DNA of 64,000 nucleotides, taken from the NCBI RefSeq assembly GCF_013260645.1, contig NZ_CP053921.1, positions 1,557,763 to 1,621,762 of the forward strand. Reading direction: 5' to 3'. Position 1 is the first letter of the stretch, and the number at the start of each line of letters is the position of its first letter. Of this stretch, positions 1 to 8,144 are shown piece after piece. The notes beneath the pieces were generated by a model that saw only the letters and a list, made by a program, of their open reading frames with translations, had not been told where the DNA came from and did no database searches. This DNA comes from Erythrobacter mangrovi (GTDB taxonomy: Bacteria; Pseudomonadota; Alphaproteobacteria; Sphingomonadales; Sphingomonadaceae). The position numbers and the translations under genes are program-made.

Positions 1-1
1 A

Positions 2-289
2 AATCAGACACTCGATGCGATGCTCGGCACCATGGCCTCGCAGAAGGCTGGCGACGTGCCGCCCGACTTCATGAACGGCGTCTGGCAGCGCGCGGGACAG
101 CTTGGCGAAATTGTCGATCAGCGACGCAGAATGGCCTTGTTCGCCGGTCTGTTTGTCGTCGGGCTGGCAGCTGGCGCAGGGACCAGCGGATGGCCTTCCG
201 AATATGGCGCTCCTACAGAAATTGTTGGCGAGAGCCTCGTTGGCGGAGAATCCCTGTCACCCGCTGCTTTGCTTCATGTGGGATCATAG
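2..289 (+). CDS. Putative membrane anti-sigma factor (CnrY-like), 5' end cut by window edge
   Basis: The reading frame is open from the first bases of the window, so the true start may lie upstream; the first ATG in view is at 20. The visible protein has one hydrophobic segment (around residues 38-56 counted from that ATG) with a short N-terminal, presumably cytoplasmic, part and a short periplasmic tail. It lies 3 nt upstream of a CnrX-like metal sensor gene and then an ECF sigma gene, the order of the CnrY-CnrX-CnrH regulatory system. The anti-sigma role is inferred from this position and the single membrane span; I recognise no sequence motif. In CnrYXH the Y protein holds the sigma factor at the membrane until metal binds X. 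Confidence 0.55.
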   Translation, partial: NQTLDAMLGTMASQKAGDVPPDFMNGVWQRAGQLGEIVDQRRRMALFAGLFVVGLAAGAGTSGWPSEYGAPTEIVGESLVGGESLSPAALLHVGS

Positions 290-292
290 GCG

Positions 293-727
293 TTGAAGAA
301 GTTTCACCTTGTCCTCGCGGTTCTGCTGGCGGCGCTCGCCGGATGCCTCGGAGCGCTTGCCGCCGATCGCTGGTCCAACGACGATGCGGAGGACAGCCTG
401 CACCAGTTCGTGCACGATGAACTCTCGCTCACGGCTGACCAGGAGGAGCGGCTCGATGCGCTCGAAGCGCGTTTCGCGGTAGAACAGGCAAGGCTCGAAG
501 CCTCTGCGCGCGCAGCCAACGCACAGCTCGCCCAGGCAATGGAAACCGAGCACGAATACGGGCCCGAAGTCAGTGCCGCGATCGACGAGGTGCATGCGCG
601 CATGGGCGAATTGCAGAAAGCGACCGTGCGGCACGTCTTCGATATGCGGGAAATTCTCGATCCCGATCAGCAGCTCCAGTTCGACCGGAAAGTGTCCGCG
701 GCCCTCACGCGCGATCCGCGTGACTGA
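293..727 (+). CDS. CnrX-like periplasmic heavy-metal sensor
   Basis: A 144-residue protein with an N-terminal membrane anchor or signal (about residues 4-23) followed by a mostly alpha-helical, charged periplasmic domain. The stretch HQFVHDELSLTADQEERLD resembles the helical-hairpin, metal-binding 'heavy-metal resistance' family of CnrX and NccX, which senses Ni, Co or Cu in the periplasm. The start is a TTG at 293, just after the upstream stop; the downstream sigma gene follows 6 nt after its stop, so the three genes are one operon. The metal cannot be read from the sequence, but the neighbouring copA and copB make copper the best guess. Confidence 0.75.
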   Translation: MKKFHLVLAVLLAALAGCLGALAADRWSNDDAEDSLHQFVHDELSLTADQEERLDALEARFAVEQARLEASARAANAQLAQAMETEHEYGPEVSAAIDEVHARMGELQKATVRHVFDMREILDPDQQLQFDRKVSAALTRDPRD

Positions 728-733
728 TCAGCC

Positions 734-1300
734 TTGGCAGCGGTGGATGACACTTCGAACGCAGCGCTGATCGGGCGGGCAATAGCCGGTGACAAGCGGG
801 CGTTCACAACTCTCGTCGAACATGAGATCGCCCGGTTGATCGCGCTTGCCACGCGTATGCTGGGTTCACCATCGCAGGCCGAAGATGTCGTCCAGGACGG
901 TCTCGCTTCGGTCTGGCTGACACGGCATCGCCTCGACCCGAGCAAGCCCATCGGTCCCTATTTGACGACAATCGTTCTCAACAAGTGCCGCGACAAGCTT
1001 CGCCGGAGGAAAGTTGCGGGCTTCCTTGGCTTGCCGAGCGGCCGGGAAGCCGACGCCGTTGCCGACGATGCCCCTAATCCCGAAAATGTTGCCGGAGCCC
1101 GCGAACAGCTGCGGCTGGTCCAGGTCGAAATCGGGCGCTTGCCGGTGCGGCTGCAAGAGGCGCTCGTGCTGGTCACTGTCGAGGGGTACAGCCAGGCCGA
1201 GGCTGCCGAGCTGCTCGGCACCACGGAGAAGGCCGTCGAGACGCGCATCTATCGCGCGCGCAACCGGCTGAAGGAGCGGTTCGAAAACTTTGAGGGGTAG
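734..1300 (+). CDS. ECF-family RNA polymerase sigma factor (CnrH-like)
   Basis: The 188-residue protein has sigma region 2 (about residues 12-80, including QAEDVVQDGLASVW) and region 4 (about 125-180, with GYSQAEAAELLGTTEKAVE as the helix-turn-helix), and none of the extra regions of housekeeping sigma factors. It follows the putative anti-sigma and sensor genes, so it is probably released when periplasmic metal is sensed and then directs transcription of the copper genes. The start is TTG 734 or, in the same frame, GTG 743; neither has a strong ribosome binding site. Its last codons overlap a promoter-like element that precedes copA. Confidence 0.85.
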   Translation: MAAVDDTSNAALIGRAIAGDKRAFTTLVEHEIARLIALATRMLGSPSQAEDVVQDGLASVWLTRHRLDPSKPIGPYLTTIVLNKCRDKLRRRKVAGFLGLPSGREADAVADDAPNPENVAGAREQLRLVQVEIGRLPVRLQEALVLVTVEGYSQAEAAELLGTTEKAVETRIYRARNRLKERFENFEG

Positions 1301-1317
1301 CGCAGGTGGCCGCGTAA
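1290..1317 (+). promoter_or_regulatory. Candidate ECF-sigma promoter upstream of copA
   Basis: TTGAGGGG at 1290-1297 and GCGTAA at 1312-1317, 14 nt apart, are repeated with the same spacing at 6780-6807 upstream of another Met/His-rich protein gene. The downstream start codons lie about 30 nt from the second block in both places. I infer a -35/-10 pair for the local ECF sigma factor. Confidence 0.45.
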
Positions 1318-1348
1318 GTGACGGTATACGCATTTTCAGGAGCCCCCT

Positions 1349-3157
1349 ATGCCAGCCGTTAATCGCCGAAAATTTCTTGGAACAGGAGCGGGGGGAATAG
1401 GCCTGCTCGGCCTCGCCGGTGCAATGCCGGCATGGGCACGCGGTGCGAACATCTTGGCGGGAAACGCCCGCAAGGGGCTGGACGAGGTAGCTGGACCGAA
1501 TATCGACCTCACTGTCGCGCGATCAGCCTTCGCGACCGGCAACAGAAGCGGTGGAGCCATCGCCGTCAACGGCTCGATTCCCGGCCCCTTGTTGCGCTTG
1601 AAGGAAGGTACAACCGTCCGGCTCAACGTCCATAACCAGCTCGAGGAAGACACCTCGATCCACTGGCATGGGCTGCTCGTGCCATTCGAGCTCGATGGCG
1701 TGCCGGGTGTGAGTTTTCCGGGCGTCAAACCGGGCGAAACCTTCACTGCGGAATTTCCGGTGCGCCAGTCCGGCACCTACTGGTGGCACTCGCATAGCGG
1801 CCTGCAGGAACAGGCTGGGCACTACGGCGCTATCGTGGTGGATCCGGCGGGGCCCGATCCGGTTCAGGCCGACCGTGAATATATCGTGGTGCTGAGCGAA
1901 TTCAGCGAAATGTCGCCCCACACGATATTCGACAAGCTCAAAAAGGGCGAAGGCTACTTCAACTACAACCAGAATACCTGGACCGACGACTATCCGCTTT
2001 CGGGCGAGGATCGCCGTATGTGGGCCAGAATGCGCATGATGCCTACCGACATCCTCGATGTGTCGAGCGCTGCCTACACTTACCTCCTCAATGGTCACGG
2101 ACCGCTCGACAACCTGGAATATCTCTTCCGCCCGGGTGAACGCGTGCGGCTGCGCTTCATCAATGCCGGCGCCATGACCTTTTTCAATATTCGTATTCCC
2201 GGCCTGCCGATGACCATCGTTCAGGCGGACGGGCAGAACGTCGAGCCGGTTGAGGTCGACGAGTTTCAGATCGGCGTGGCCGAGACCTATGACGTCGTCG
2301 TGACGCCGGGCGCGCAACAGGCATACACGCTGGTCGCTGAGTCGATGGACCGCTCGGGCATGGGTATTGCCACGCTGGCGAGCGCACCCGGCGCGCGCGC
2401 CGCCATTCCGCCGCTGCGCGATCCACCGCTCCTGACCATGGCTGACATGGGCATGAGCGGCATGGACCACGGCTCGTCTGGCGACGCCGGCATGTCGGGT
2501 ATGGACCATGGAAGTGGCGGCGACATGGCAGGGATGGACCATGGTTCTTCCGGCCAATCCGAGATGGCAGGCATGGCCGGAATGTCGGGTATGCAGATGC
2601 GGGATACCTCGCTCCTGCCACCCGATGTCAAGGTCGGTCCCGGTCTCGACATGGTCTCGATGAACCCGGTCGACCGTATGGGCGATCCCGGCATCGGTCT
2701 CGCCGATGTCCCGCATCGCACGCTCGACTATCGCAAGCTGCGCGCTCTGACGCCGCACCGCGAGGGCCGCACGCCGTCACGGCGAATGGAAATTCATCTG
2801 ACCGGAAATATGGAGCGCTACATGTGGTCGTTCGACGGCAAGAAGTTCTCCGCCGTCTCCGACGAGCCGATCCGTTTCGCCTATAACGAGCGCGTGCGCG
2901 TGAAGCTCGTCAACGATACGATGATGGCGCACCCCATTCACCTGCACGGTCATTTCTTCGAGCTGGTCAATGGCGCATCGGCCGATCGTCAACCGCTCAA
3001 GCACACGGTAATCCTGCAGCCGGGTGGCAGCGCGCAGTTAGATCTGACGGCGGACGAGCCGGGCGACTGGGCTTTCCACTGTCACCTTCTCTATCACATG
3101 CATGCCGGGATGTTTCAGATCGTCACGGTCGCCAATCCCGACGGGAGCGAAGCATGA
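1349..3157 (+). CDS. copA: Copper-resistance multicopper oxidase CopA
   Basis: A 602-residue periplasmic multicopper oxidase that probably oxidises Cu(I) to Cu(II) or sequesters copper. A twin-arginine signal begins at residue 6 (RRKFLGTG). All four copper-ligand motifs are present: HWHG (105-108), WWHSH (145-149), HPIHLHGHFF (from 528) and HCHLLYHMHAGM (from 577). A Met/His-rich linker with repeated MSGMDHGSSG-like units spans about residues 360-420, as expected for CopA/PcoA proteins. The start ATG has AGGAG about 7 nt upstream. Its stop overlaps the copB start in an ATGA, so the two are translationally coupled. Confidence 0.95.
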   Translation: MPAVNRRKFLGTGAGGIGLLGLAGAMPAWARGANILAGNARKGLDEVAGPNIDLTVARSAFATGNRSGGAIAVNGSIPGPLLRLKEGTTVRLNVHNQLEEDTSIHWHGLLVPFELDGVPGVSFPGVKPGETFTAEFPVRQSGTYWWHSHSGLQEQAGHYGAIVVDPAGPDPVQADREYIVVLSEFSEMSPHTIFDKLKKGEGYFNYNQNTWTDDYPLSGEDRRMWARMRMMPTDILDVSSAAYTYLLNGHGPLDNLEYLFRPGERVRLRFINAGAMTFFNIRIPGLPMTIVQADGQNVEPVEVDEFQIGVAETYDVVVTPGAQQAYTLVAESMDRSGMGIATLASAPGARAAIPPLRDPPLLTMADMGMSGMDHGSSGDAGMSGMDHGSGGDMAGMDHGSSGQSEMAGMAGMSGMQMRDTSLLPPDVKVGPGLDMVSMNPVDRMGDPGIGLADVPHRTLDYRKLRALTPHREGRTPSRRMEIHLTGNMERYMWSFDGKKFSAVSDEPIRFAYNERVRVKLVNDTMMAHPIHLHGHFFELVNGASADRQPLKHTVILQPGGSAQLDLTADEPGDWAFHCHLLYHMHAGMFQIVTVANPDGSEA

Positions 3158-4467
3158 AAATTCGTATTGCCAGCCTGCTCGCATCGGTCGCAGCCGGCTC
3201 AGTTCTCGCCTCCCCCGCGGCGGCGCAGCATGCCGGTCATTCGCCGGCGGAGCCGCAGCAAGGCGCCGAGGCGCAGGCTGACGCGAAGACAAAGTGCGAG
3301 GAGGAAGCCGAGCGCCATCGCGCGATGGGGCATCCGGTAGCAGATGGAGCATGCGAACCGGCTGCTCAGTCTGAAGCCGCCATGGACCACTCCGAGATGG
3401 ATCATTCAACCATGGATCATGGTTCGATGACCGCTCGGGACGGTCATTCGAGCATGACAATGCCGATTGACGCTGCCCGTCCACAGGCATCGCCCGAAAG
3501 TCATGAAGGAATGGATCACGGCTCGATGCCGCAGGGCAAGCCTGCCGAAGGCGCGATGGATCGTTCGCAGATGAATCACGGCGAGATGGGACAGGCGGAA
3601 GCCAGTTCGTCGATGGACCATGGGCAGATGGATCACAGCCAGATGAACCATGGGCAGACGCCTTCGCAGGACATGCAGGGCATGGACCATTCGGCGATGC
3701 AGATGGGCTCGGATGCCGATATCCCGCTGTTGCCGCCTCCTCCAGAAGCAGGGAGCGGCCCAGCGCGCGCGGCGGTTGCGATCTGGGGCGAGGAAGCCAT
3801 GAACGAAGCGCGGCGCGAACTTGTCCGCGAGACCGACGGCGGGATTCGCTTCTGGTTTCAGGGCGACAGGCTCGAATACCGCGCCCGCGATGGGAAGGAT
3901 GGATATCTGTGGGACATCCAAGGATATTATGGCGGTGACATCGACAAATTCTGGTTCAAGTCCGAAGGTGAGGGCAGCTTTGGCGAACCCATAGAAGGCG
4001 CCGAGGTCCAGGCGCTCTGGAGCCGCGCCATTGCGCCCTTCTTCGATTTCCAGGCGGGTGTTCGCCAGGACCTCACCGCTCCGGAGCGCACCCATGCGGT
4101 GATCGGTATCCAGGGTCTCATGCCGTACCGCTTCGAGATCGATGCCGCGGCCTTCGTCTCCACCAAGGGCGATGTGACCGCGCGTATCGAGGGCGAGCTC
4201 GACCAGCGGATCACCCAGCGCCTTATCCTCCAGCCAAGGGCGGAACTCGCGCTATCGGCACAGGACATTCCCGAACTCGGTATCAGCGCAGGTCTCGACC
4301 GGATCGAGGCAGGTCTGCGTCTTCGCTACGAGTTCGGACGCGAATTCGCGCCCTATGTTGGCGTTTCCCAGGAATGGCGGATCGGTGACAGCGCCGATTA
4401 TGCCCGCGCCGTAGGGGAAGACCCCAGCGTGACGAATTACGTCGTAGGCTTACGATTCTGGTTTTAA
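3154..4467 (+). CDS. copB: Copper-resistance outer-membrane protein CopB
   Basis: A 437-residue exported protein. A cleavable signal peptide ends near residue 24 (SPAAAQ). It is followed by a long Met/His-rich region (about 70-190) full of MDHS, MDHG and MNHG units that should bind copper, and a C-terminal beta-barrel domain of the CopB/PcoB family (about 200-437) ending in Phe (LRFWF), as outer-membrane barrels do. It overlaps copA by 4 nt. CopB works with CopA in sequestering or exporting excess copper at the outer membrane. The Met/His region is longer than in many homologues. Confidence 0.93.
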   Translation: MKIRIASLLASVAAGSVLASPAAAQHAGHSPAEPQQGAEAQADAKTKCEEEAERHRAMGHPVADGACEPAAQSEAAMDHSEMDHSTMDHGSMTARDGHSSMTMPIDAARPQASPESHEGMDHGSMPQGKPAEGAMDRSQMNHGEMGQAEASSSMDHGQMDHSQMNHGQTPSQDMQGMDHSAMQMGSDADIPLLPPPPEAGSGPARAAVAIWGEEAMNEARRELVRETDGGIRFWFQGDRLEYRARDGKDGYLWDIQGYYGGDIDKFWFKSEGEGSFGEPIEGAEVQALWSRAIAPFFDFQAGVRQDLTAPERTHAVIGIQGLMPYRFEIDAAAFVSTKGDVTARIEGELDQRITQRLILQPRAELALSAQDIPELGISAGLDRIEAGLRLRYEFGREFAPYVGVSQEWRIGDSADYARAVGEDPSVTNYVVGLRFWF

Positions 4468-4483
4468 GAGAAGGAAATATACA

Positions 4484-5044
4484 ATGAGAACAAGACTATC
4501 TCTAAGCGCGGTCGCCCTGGCCTTGGCTGCAGGGGGCGCTCCCGCCCTGGCACAATCCATGGACCATTCGGCGCATTCGGAACATTCGGTATCAACGCCG
4601 ATGGACCATACGGAGCAGGGCATGAACCATGCCGAGCATATGTCTGCGATGAACGACGACGTCGCTGGGGCAGAAGCGGTTCTGACATTATATCGCGATG
4701 CCCTGACGTCGCGCGATGCAGAGGCCATGGCCGCGCTGTTTGCCGAGGAATCCTTCGTTTACGAAAACGGCAAGGCGGAAGGCAGCTTCACGCATTACAT
4801 GGAGCATCATCTGGGACCGGAACTCGATGCAATAACCAGCTTCACCTTCGGCGAACCGACGCTCGCAGTCACCCGGATGGGACATATGGCCTATGGCCGC
4901 GAAACGTACACCTATCGGATCGAACTGGCCGACGGCCGCGTGATCGACCGCGAAGGCGTTGCGACCTCGGTGCTCGCCCATGATGCGGATGGCTGGAAGA
5001 TCGTTCAGTACCATTCATCGTCACGAGCGCCGCGTAACAACTGA
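4484..5044 (+). CDS. Secreted NTF2-like protein with Met/His-rich N-terminus
   Basis: A 186-residue protein with a signal peptide (cleavage near ALAQS, residue 24) and then a short copper-motif segment (MDHSAHSEHS, MDHTEQGMNHAEHM). The rest (about 60-180) looks like an NTF2/SnoaL-like alpha-beta barrel: AEAVLTLYRDALTSRDAEAM near its start and DADGWKIVQYHSSSR at its end are typical of DUF4440-type domains. It lies 16 nt after copB with AAGGAAA before the ATG, so it is part of the copper operon. No catalytic role is known to me; a periplasmic copper-binding role is inferred from the Met/His segment. Confidence 0.7.
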   Translation: MRTRLSLSAVALALAAGGAPALAQSMDHSAHSEHSVSTPMDHTEQGMNHAEHMSAMNDDVAGAEAVLTLYRDALTSRDAEAMAALFAEESFVYENGKAEGSFTHYMEHHLGPELDAITSFTFGEPTLAVTRMGHMAYGRETYTYRIELADGRVIDREGVATSVLAHDADGWKIVQYHSSSRAPRNN

Positions 5045-5064
5045 TTTGATCGGGGGAACACCGA

Positions 5065-5799
5065 TTGGCGACTCGCTCTTTCAAGCTGCGTCTGCATGTG
5101 CTGGGCAGCAAGCTTCACAAATGGCTGGCGATCTTTGTCGGCGTCCAGGTGCTACTATGGATGGCCACCGGGGCGCTGATGTCGTTCCTCGACATCGAAG
5201 AGGTTCGGTCCGAACATGTCGTTTCGCGCGCGCCGGAGGTCCTGCCCGCTGATGCTGTCATGCCCCAATGGCTCGATAGCAGCGAGGGGGTGGTTTCCCT
5301 TGCGACGCGCGCGGTCGGCGGCAGGGCCGTGACCGAGGTCCGTCGGGAAGATGGAAGCGTCACGCTCCGCGATCCGGAAAGCGGCATGCTCCTCTCGCCT
5401 CTTCCCGCTGCGAGCGCACAGGCCATCGCCCGACGTGCCTGGACCGGGCCGCGAACCACCATAGCGAAAACACTTTTCGTGGAAGACGCAGTCGGGACCG
5501 AATTCCGCGGTCCGTTCCCGGCGTGGCAAATCACTTACGGCGATGAGGATAATACCCGCGTCTACATCGATGCATCGAGCGGCTCGGTGCTCGCTGCCCG
5601 CAGCGACACCTGGCGCTTGTTCGACTTTGTCTGGGGGCTGCATATCATGGACTGGACGCAGCGCGACCGGATCAACAGCTGGTGGCTGCTACTGTTCGGG
5701 ATCGGCGGGACAATCATCGCGGTTTCGGGCTTCGTGCTGCTTGCCAACCGGTTTCCCAAGATCAGGCGGCGGGCAAAACCTGTGCCAAATGCTCCCTGA
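5065..5799 (+). CDS. PepSY-associated membrane protein
   Basis: A 244-residue protein with a membrane span near the N-terminus (about 18-42, after the HKWLAIFVG motif usual in PepSY_TM proteins), a periplasmic PepSY-like domain in the middle and a final span (about 205-230) before a basic tail. PepSY-TM proteins are often found with iron or copper uptake and reduction systems. The start is a TTG with GGGGGAA about 8 nt upstream; no ATG gives a better start. It follows the NTF2-like gene by 20 nt and is probably in the copper operon. Its exact function is unknown. Confidence 0.7.
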   Translation: MATRSFKLRLHVLGSKLHKWLAIFVGVQVLLWMATGALMSFLDIEEVRSEHVVSRAPEVLPADAVMPQWLDSSEGVVSLATRAVGGRAVTEVRREDGSVTLRDPESGMLLSPLPAASAQAIARRAWTGPRTTIAKTLFVEDAVGTEFRGPFPAWQITYGDEDNTRVYIDASSGSVLAARSDTWRLFDFVWGLHIMDWTQRDRINSWWLLLFGIGGTIIAVSGFVLLANRFPKIRRRAKPVPNAP

Positions 5800-5812
5800 A
5801 GCCGCTCCTTGT

Positions 5813-6310
5813 TCAATCAGGTTCGACGCGGGCAAAGCGGATCAGCAGGATCGTTAGTGCGGGTACGATCGTCCACATTGCGATCGGGATCAGCGCCAGT
5901 CCCGTCACTGGCTCGTGTGGCATTAAATCGCTGTAGCGCCAGCTCAGGAAGCTGTTTGCAGGAAGCGACGTAGCGATCATTTCGACGGCGATGGCGACGA
6001 CAAGCCCGAAGCCGAAATAGATCGCATAGGGTAGCTTGTCTGACTGCCAGGGCCACGCGTGCCCGCCGCGCAGTGCAGCAAGGCTATAAGCTGTGAGCAG
6101 GATCACGCCATCGCCCAGGCTTGCGATGCCGCAGCGAATGGTCTGCTCATAAGTCTCGAGATTGCCCGGCTTGAAAAACGGCATCTGGAAAATCTCCCAG
6201 ACGAACGCGATCAGGCTTCCACAAATGAAGATGAGCCAATGGGTTCTGGTCATGCTGCGGATACGCCGGAATGATGTGCGCAAGGAAATAGCGGCTGGCC
6301 GGAGTTCCAC
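5813..6310 (-). CDS. Hypothetical membrane protein, about four spans
   Basis: An ORF of up to 165 residues convergent with the copper operon. I do not recognise a family. Hydrophobic segments near residues 25-42, 63-80, 95-115 and 135-158 suggest four membrane helices. The GTG at 6310 has an AGGA just upstream; an ATG at 6253 (MTRTHWLIF) would give 146 residues starting just before the first helix and may be the true start. The reading frame is supported by coherent hydrophobic patterning and by its position between copper-related genes. Its function is unknown. Confidence 0.6.
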   Translation of the reverse strand: MELRPAAISLRTSFRRIRSMTRTHWLIFICGSLIAFVWEIFQMPFFKPGNLETYEQTIRCGIASLGDGVILLTAYSLAALRGGHAWPWQSDKLPYAIYFGFGLVVAIAVEMIATSLPANSFLSWRYSDLMPHEPVTGLALIPIAMWTIVPALTILLIRFARVEPD

Positions 6311-6346
6311 GTCCTGCGTAACGTCTTTGCTGCCCCAAAGCCTGGA

Positions 6347-6682
6347 TCAGTCACCGTCTTCGCGCCTCTCGGTCTTGGCCATGCGAGCAGCGCGTTCGAG
6401 AAATTTCCGCATGTCACCTGCTGCCAGTTCGGTAAACGGATGCCGGCTCGCCTCAGGGCGCGGTTCGATCATGTCCGCACGTTTCCTGATCCGTTCGATT
6501 TGTTCATCGCTCGCCCCGGACAAAAGCCCGAGAACTATGTTCTCGAGAGTTATGAGGCGCATGCGCATTTGCACCAGCTCGGCATGATCGGGCTCCGGGA
6601 TATCCCAGCTGCCGTCCTCATTGACCGTGCTCACGACTGCTTCTCCGACAGCTCTGTTGTCACCATGATCTGTTCCATTCAT
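6347..6682 (-). CDS. Hypothetical soluble protein (111 aa)
   Basis: A small, charged, mostly helical cytoplasmic protein with no signal peptide or membrane span. The middle part (about 33-65, MRMRLITLENIVLGLLSGAS then DEQIERIRKRA) could form a coiled coil. The start ATG at 6682 has GGTAGAG close upstream. It lies 36 nt upstream of the membrane protein gene on the same strand, so the two may be cotranscribed, and it diverges from the Met/His-rich protein gene at 6837. I do not recognise the family and propose no function. Confidence 0.5.
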   Translation of the reverse strand: MNGTDHGDNRAVGEAVVSTVNEDGSWDIPEPDHAELVQMRMRLITLENIVLGLLSGASDEQIERIRKRADMIEPRPEASRHPFTELAAGDMRKFLERAARMAKTERREDGD

Positions 6683-6779
6683 CTCTACCGGCTTCGGTTA
6701 AAAAGGGTGACCGAAAAACACCATTCCTGCAACCGGCTGTGCCATCGGCTCAGCCGTCTCCGGTGGGCGCGGAAATTGT

Positions 6780-6807
6780 TTGAGGGGAAGAGATGTTGGC
6801 TGCGTAA
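6780..6807 (+). promoter_or_regulatory. Second candidate ECF-sigma promoter
   Basis: TTTGAGGGG (from 6779) and GCGTAA at 6802-6807 match the element before copA with identical 14-nt spacing; 22 of 29 bases agree across the whole stretch. It lies 30 nt before the ATG at 6837. This placement argues that 6837, not upstream in-frame ATG 6813, is the start of the next gene. Confidence 0.45.
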
Positions 6808-6836
6808 AGAGAATGAATGCGCACAGCACCCATCGC

Positions 6837-7250
6837 ATGACCGACGTAAGGAAATCGATTATAAAACGGACAGCTCTAGCTCTCATTCTCGCCACTGGCC
6901 TGACAGCCACTCCGGCGATGGCCCAGGAACAGCATGACCACGGAGCTCAGGCTGCGGCACAGCAGCAGGATCACGCTGGCCACATGATGCAGGATTCGGA
7001 GGCCATGGCGGCGCATCGCGAGAAGATGGCTGAAATGCGCGCGCTGATGCAGCAGGCCCACGCGGCGAGCGATCCTGCCGAACGCCAAAGGCTTATGGCC
7101 GAACATCGTGCAAAAATGCAAGAGCACATGGCGGGCATGATGCAGGGCGGCAATTCCGATATGATGGCGGCCTGTCACCAGCGCATGATGATGATGCACG
7201 ATATGATGGAGCAGATGGCGGCTCACCAGAACATGGCGCAAGACGATTAG
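6837..7250 (+). CDS. Periplasmic Met/His-rich protein (putative copper-binding)
   Basis: A 137-residue exported protein. The signal peptide is MTDVRKSIIKRTALALILAT through TPAMA. The mature part is rich in Met, His and Gln with helical repeats such as HREKMAEMRALMQQAH and a C-terminal QRMMMMHDMMEQM, reminiscent of small periplasmic metal-binding proteins. The ORF stays open upstream (TTG 6780, ATG 6813), but the predicted promoter favours ATG 6837. It is monocistronic, with about 210 nt to the next gene. A role in periplasmic copper binding is inferred from composition and from its location in the copper cluster. Confidence 0.65.
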   Translation: MTDVRKSIIKRTALALILATGLTATPAMAQEQHDHGAQAAAQQQDHAGHMMQDSEAMAAHREKMAEMRALMQQAHAASDPAERQRLMAEHRAKMQEHMAGMMQGGNSDMMAACHQRMMMMHDMMEQMAAHQNMAQDD

Positions 7251-7464
7251 GAGATGGTGGCCGGACTCTCGCTCGTGCCTAAGGCCGGCCGCCCTCTTAA
7301 CAAGGCTGTGATATTGGCAAGAGACCCGACCCCCTCATGAGTTAAATTTGGACCCTCACGCGCCGAGGATCATCACGCTCCATCACCGCAAGAGATGAGG
7401 GTTCGCAGAGCAATACAGACACAATAGGTCGCACGACCATCGCCAAGACCGGAACCCTTAGAGA

Positions 7465-8136
7465 ATGAAAAGAATACAATTCATGGCTATTGTAGCTGCC
7501 AGCTTGCTCATCGTCGGACCAGTTCAGGCTCATGGCGACGAAAAGCATGGCGAAGAGACGAGCGCCGCGCCTGCCGCCGCGAATGGCGATGCGCATGACC
7601 AGGCGGCCATGGCGCAGATGGGCGACGGCGGAGCGGTCGGCGAGCCCTCAGCCGCGCACGACGAAGCAAGTGGAGGCCATGACGAGGCTGGTGGCCATGC
7701 TGATGAGGGCGATTCCGGCGTCATCGCCGTCCTGAAAAAACTGCATCCGGCGACCATCCACTTCCCGATCGCCCTGTTTCTCATGGCTGCTGCCACCGAG
7801 TTGTTCGTCATGCGCCGGAAAGATGCAGGGCTTGAGAGCGCGGTGCGCGTACTCGTCCACGGCGGAGCAATCGGCGCAGTCGTCGCAGTCCTGTTCGGAT
7901 GGATCCACACCGGCCTTTGGTTCGGCGGCGATGCCGTCATGCAGGTCCATCGATGGAACGGGATGCTGATCGCGGTCCTCGGTCTGGCGATGGCCTATCT
8001 GGCGAGCCGTGCTTCCGCGAGCCGGACCGCGCTTCGCGCCGCAATCTTTGCCATGGCCGCTCTAGTGCTGGTGCAGGGATTTCTGGGCGGCGAGCTTGCG
8101 CACGGTGCCAATCATCTTGGTATCTCCTGGCTTTGA
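7465..8136 (+). CDS. DUF2231-type membrane protein with His-rich N-terminus
   Basis: A 223-residue protein. It has a signal peptide (about 1-22, cleaved near VQAHG), a His/Asp/Gly-rich segment (23-85, with repeated HDEA and HADE) that could bind metal, and a membrane domain of four helices beginning with LHPATIHFPIALFLMAA, the hallmark of DUF2231. Other His residues lie in the loops (GWIHTGLW, QVHRWNG), consistent with a heme- or metal-binding membrane protein, although the biochemical role of DUF2231 is not established. The downstream lipoprotein gene starts 9 nt after its stop, so the two are cotranscribed. Confidence 0.7.
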   Translation: MKRIQFMAIVAASLLIVGPVQAHGDEKHGEETSAAPAAANGDAHDQAAMAQMGDGGAVGEPSAAHDEASGGHDEAGGHADEGDSGVIAVLKKLHPATIHFPIALFLMAAATELFVMRRKDAGLESAVRVLVHGGAIGAVVAVLFGWIHTGLWFGGDAVMQVHRWNGMLIAVLGLAMAYLASRASASRTALRAAIFAMAALVLVQGFLGGELAHGANHLGISWL

Positions 8137-8144
8137 AGGATAGA

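Noticed and set aside
7342..7596. An 84-codon minus-strand ORF near the DUF2231 gene
   Set aside because: No ribosome binding site, no recognisable domain and overlap with the signal-peptide region of the plus-strand gene.
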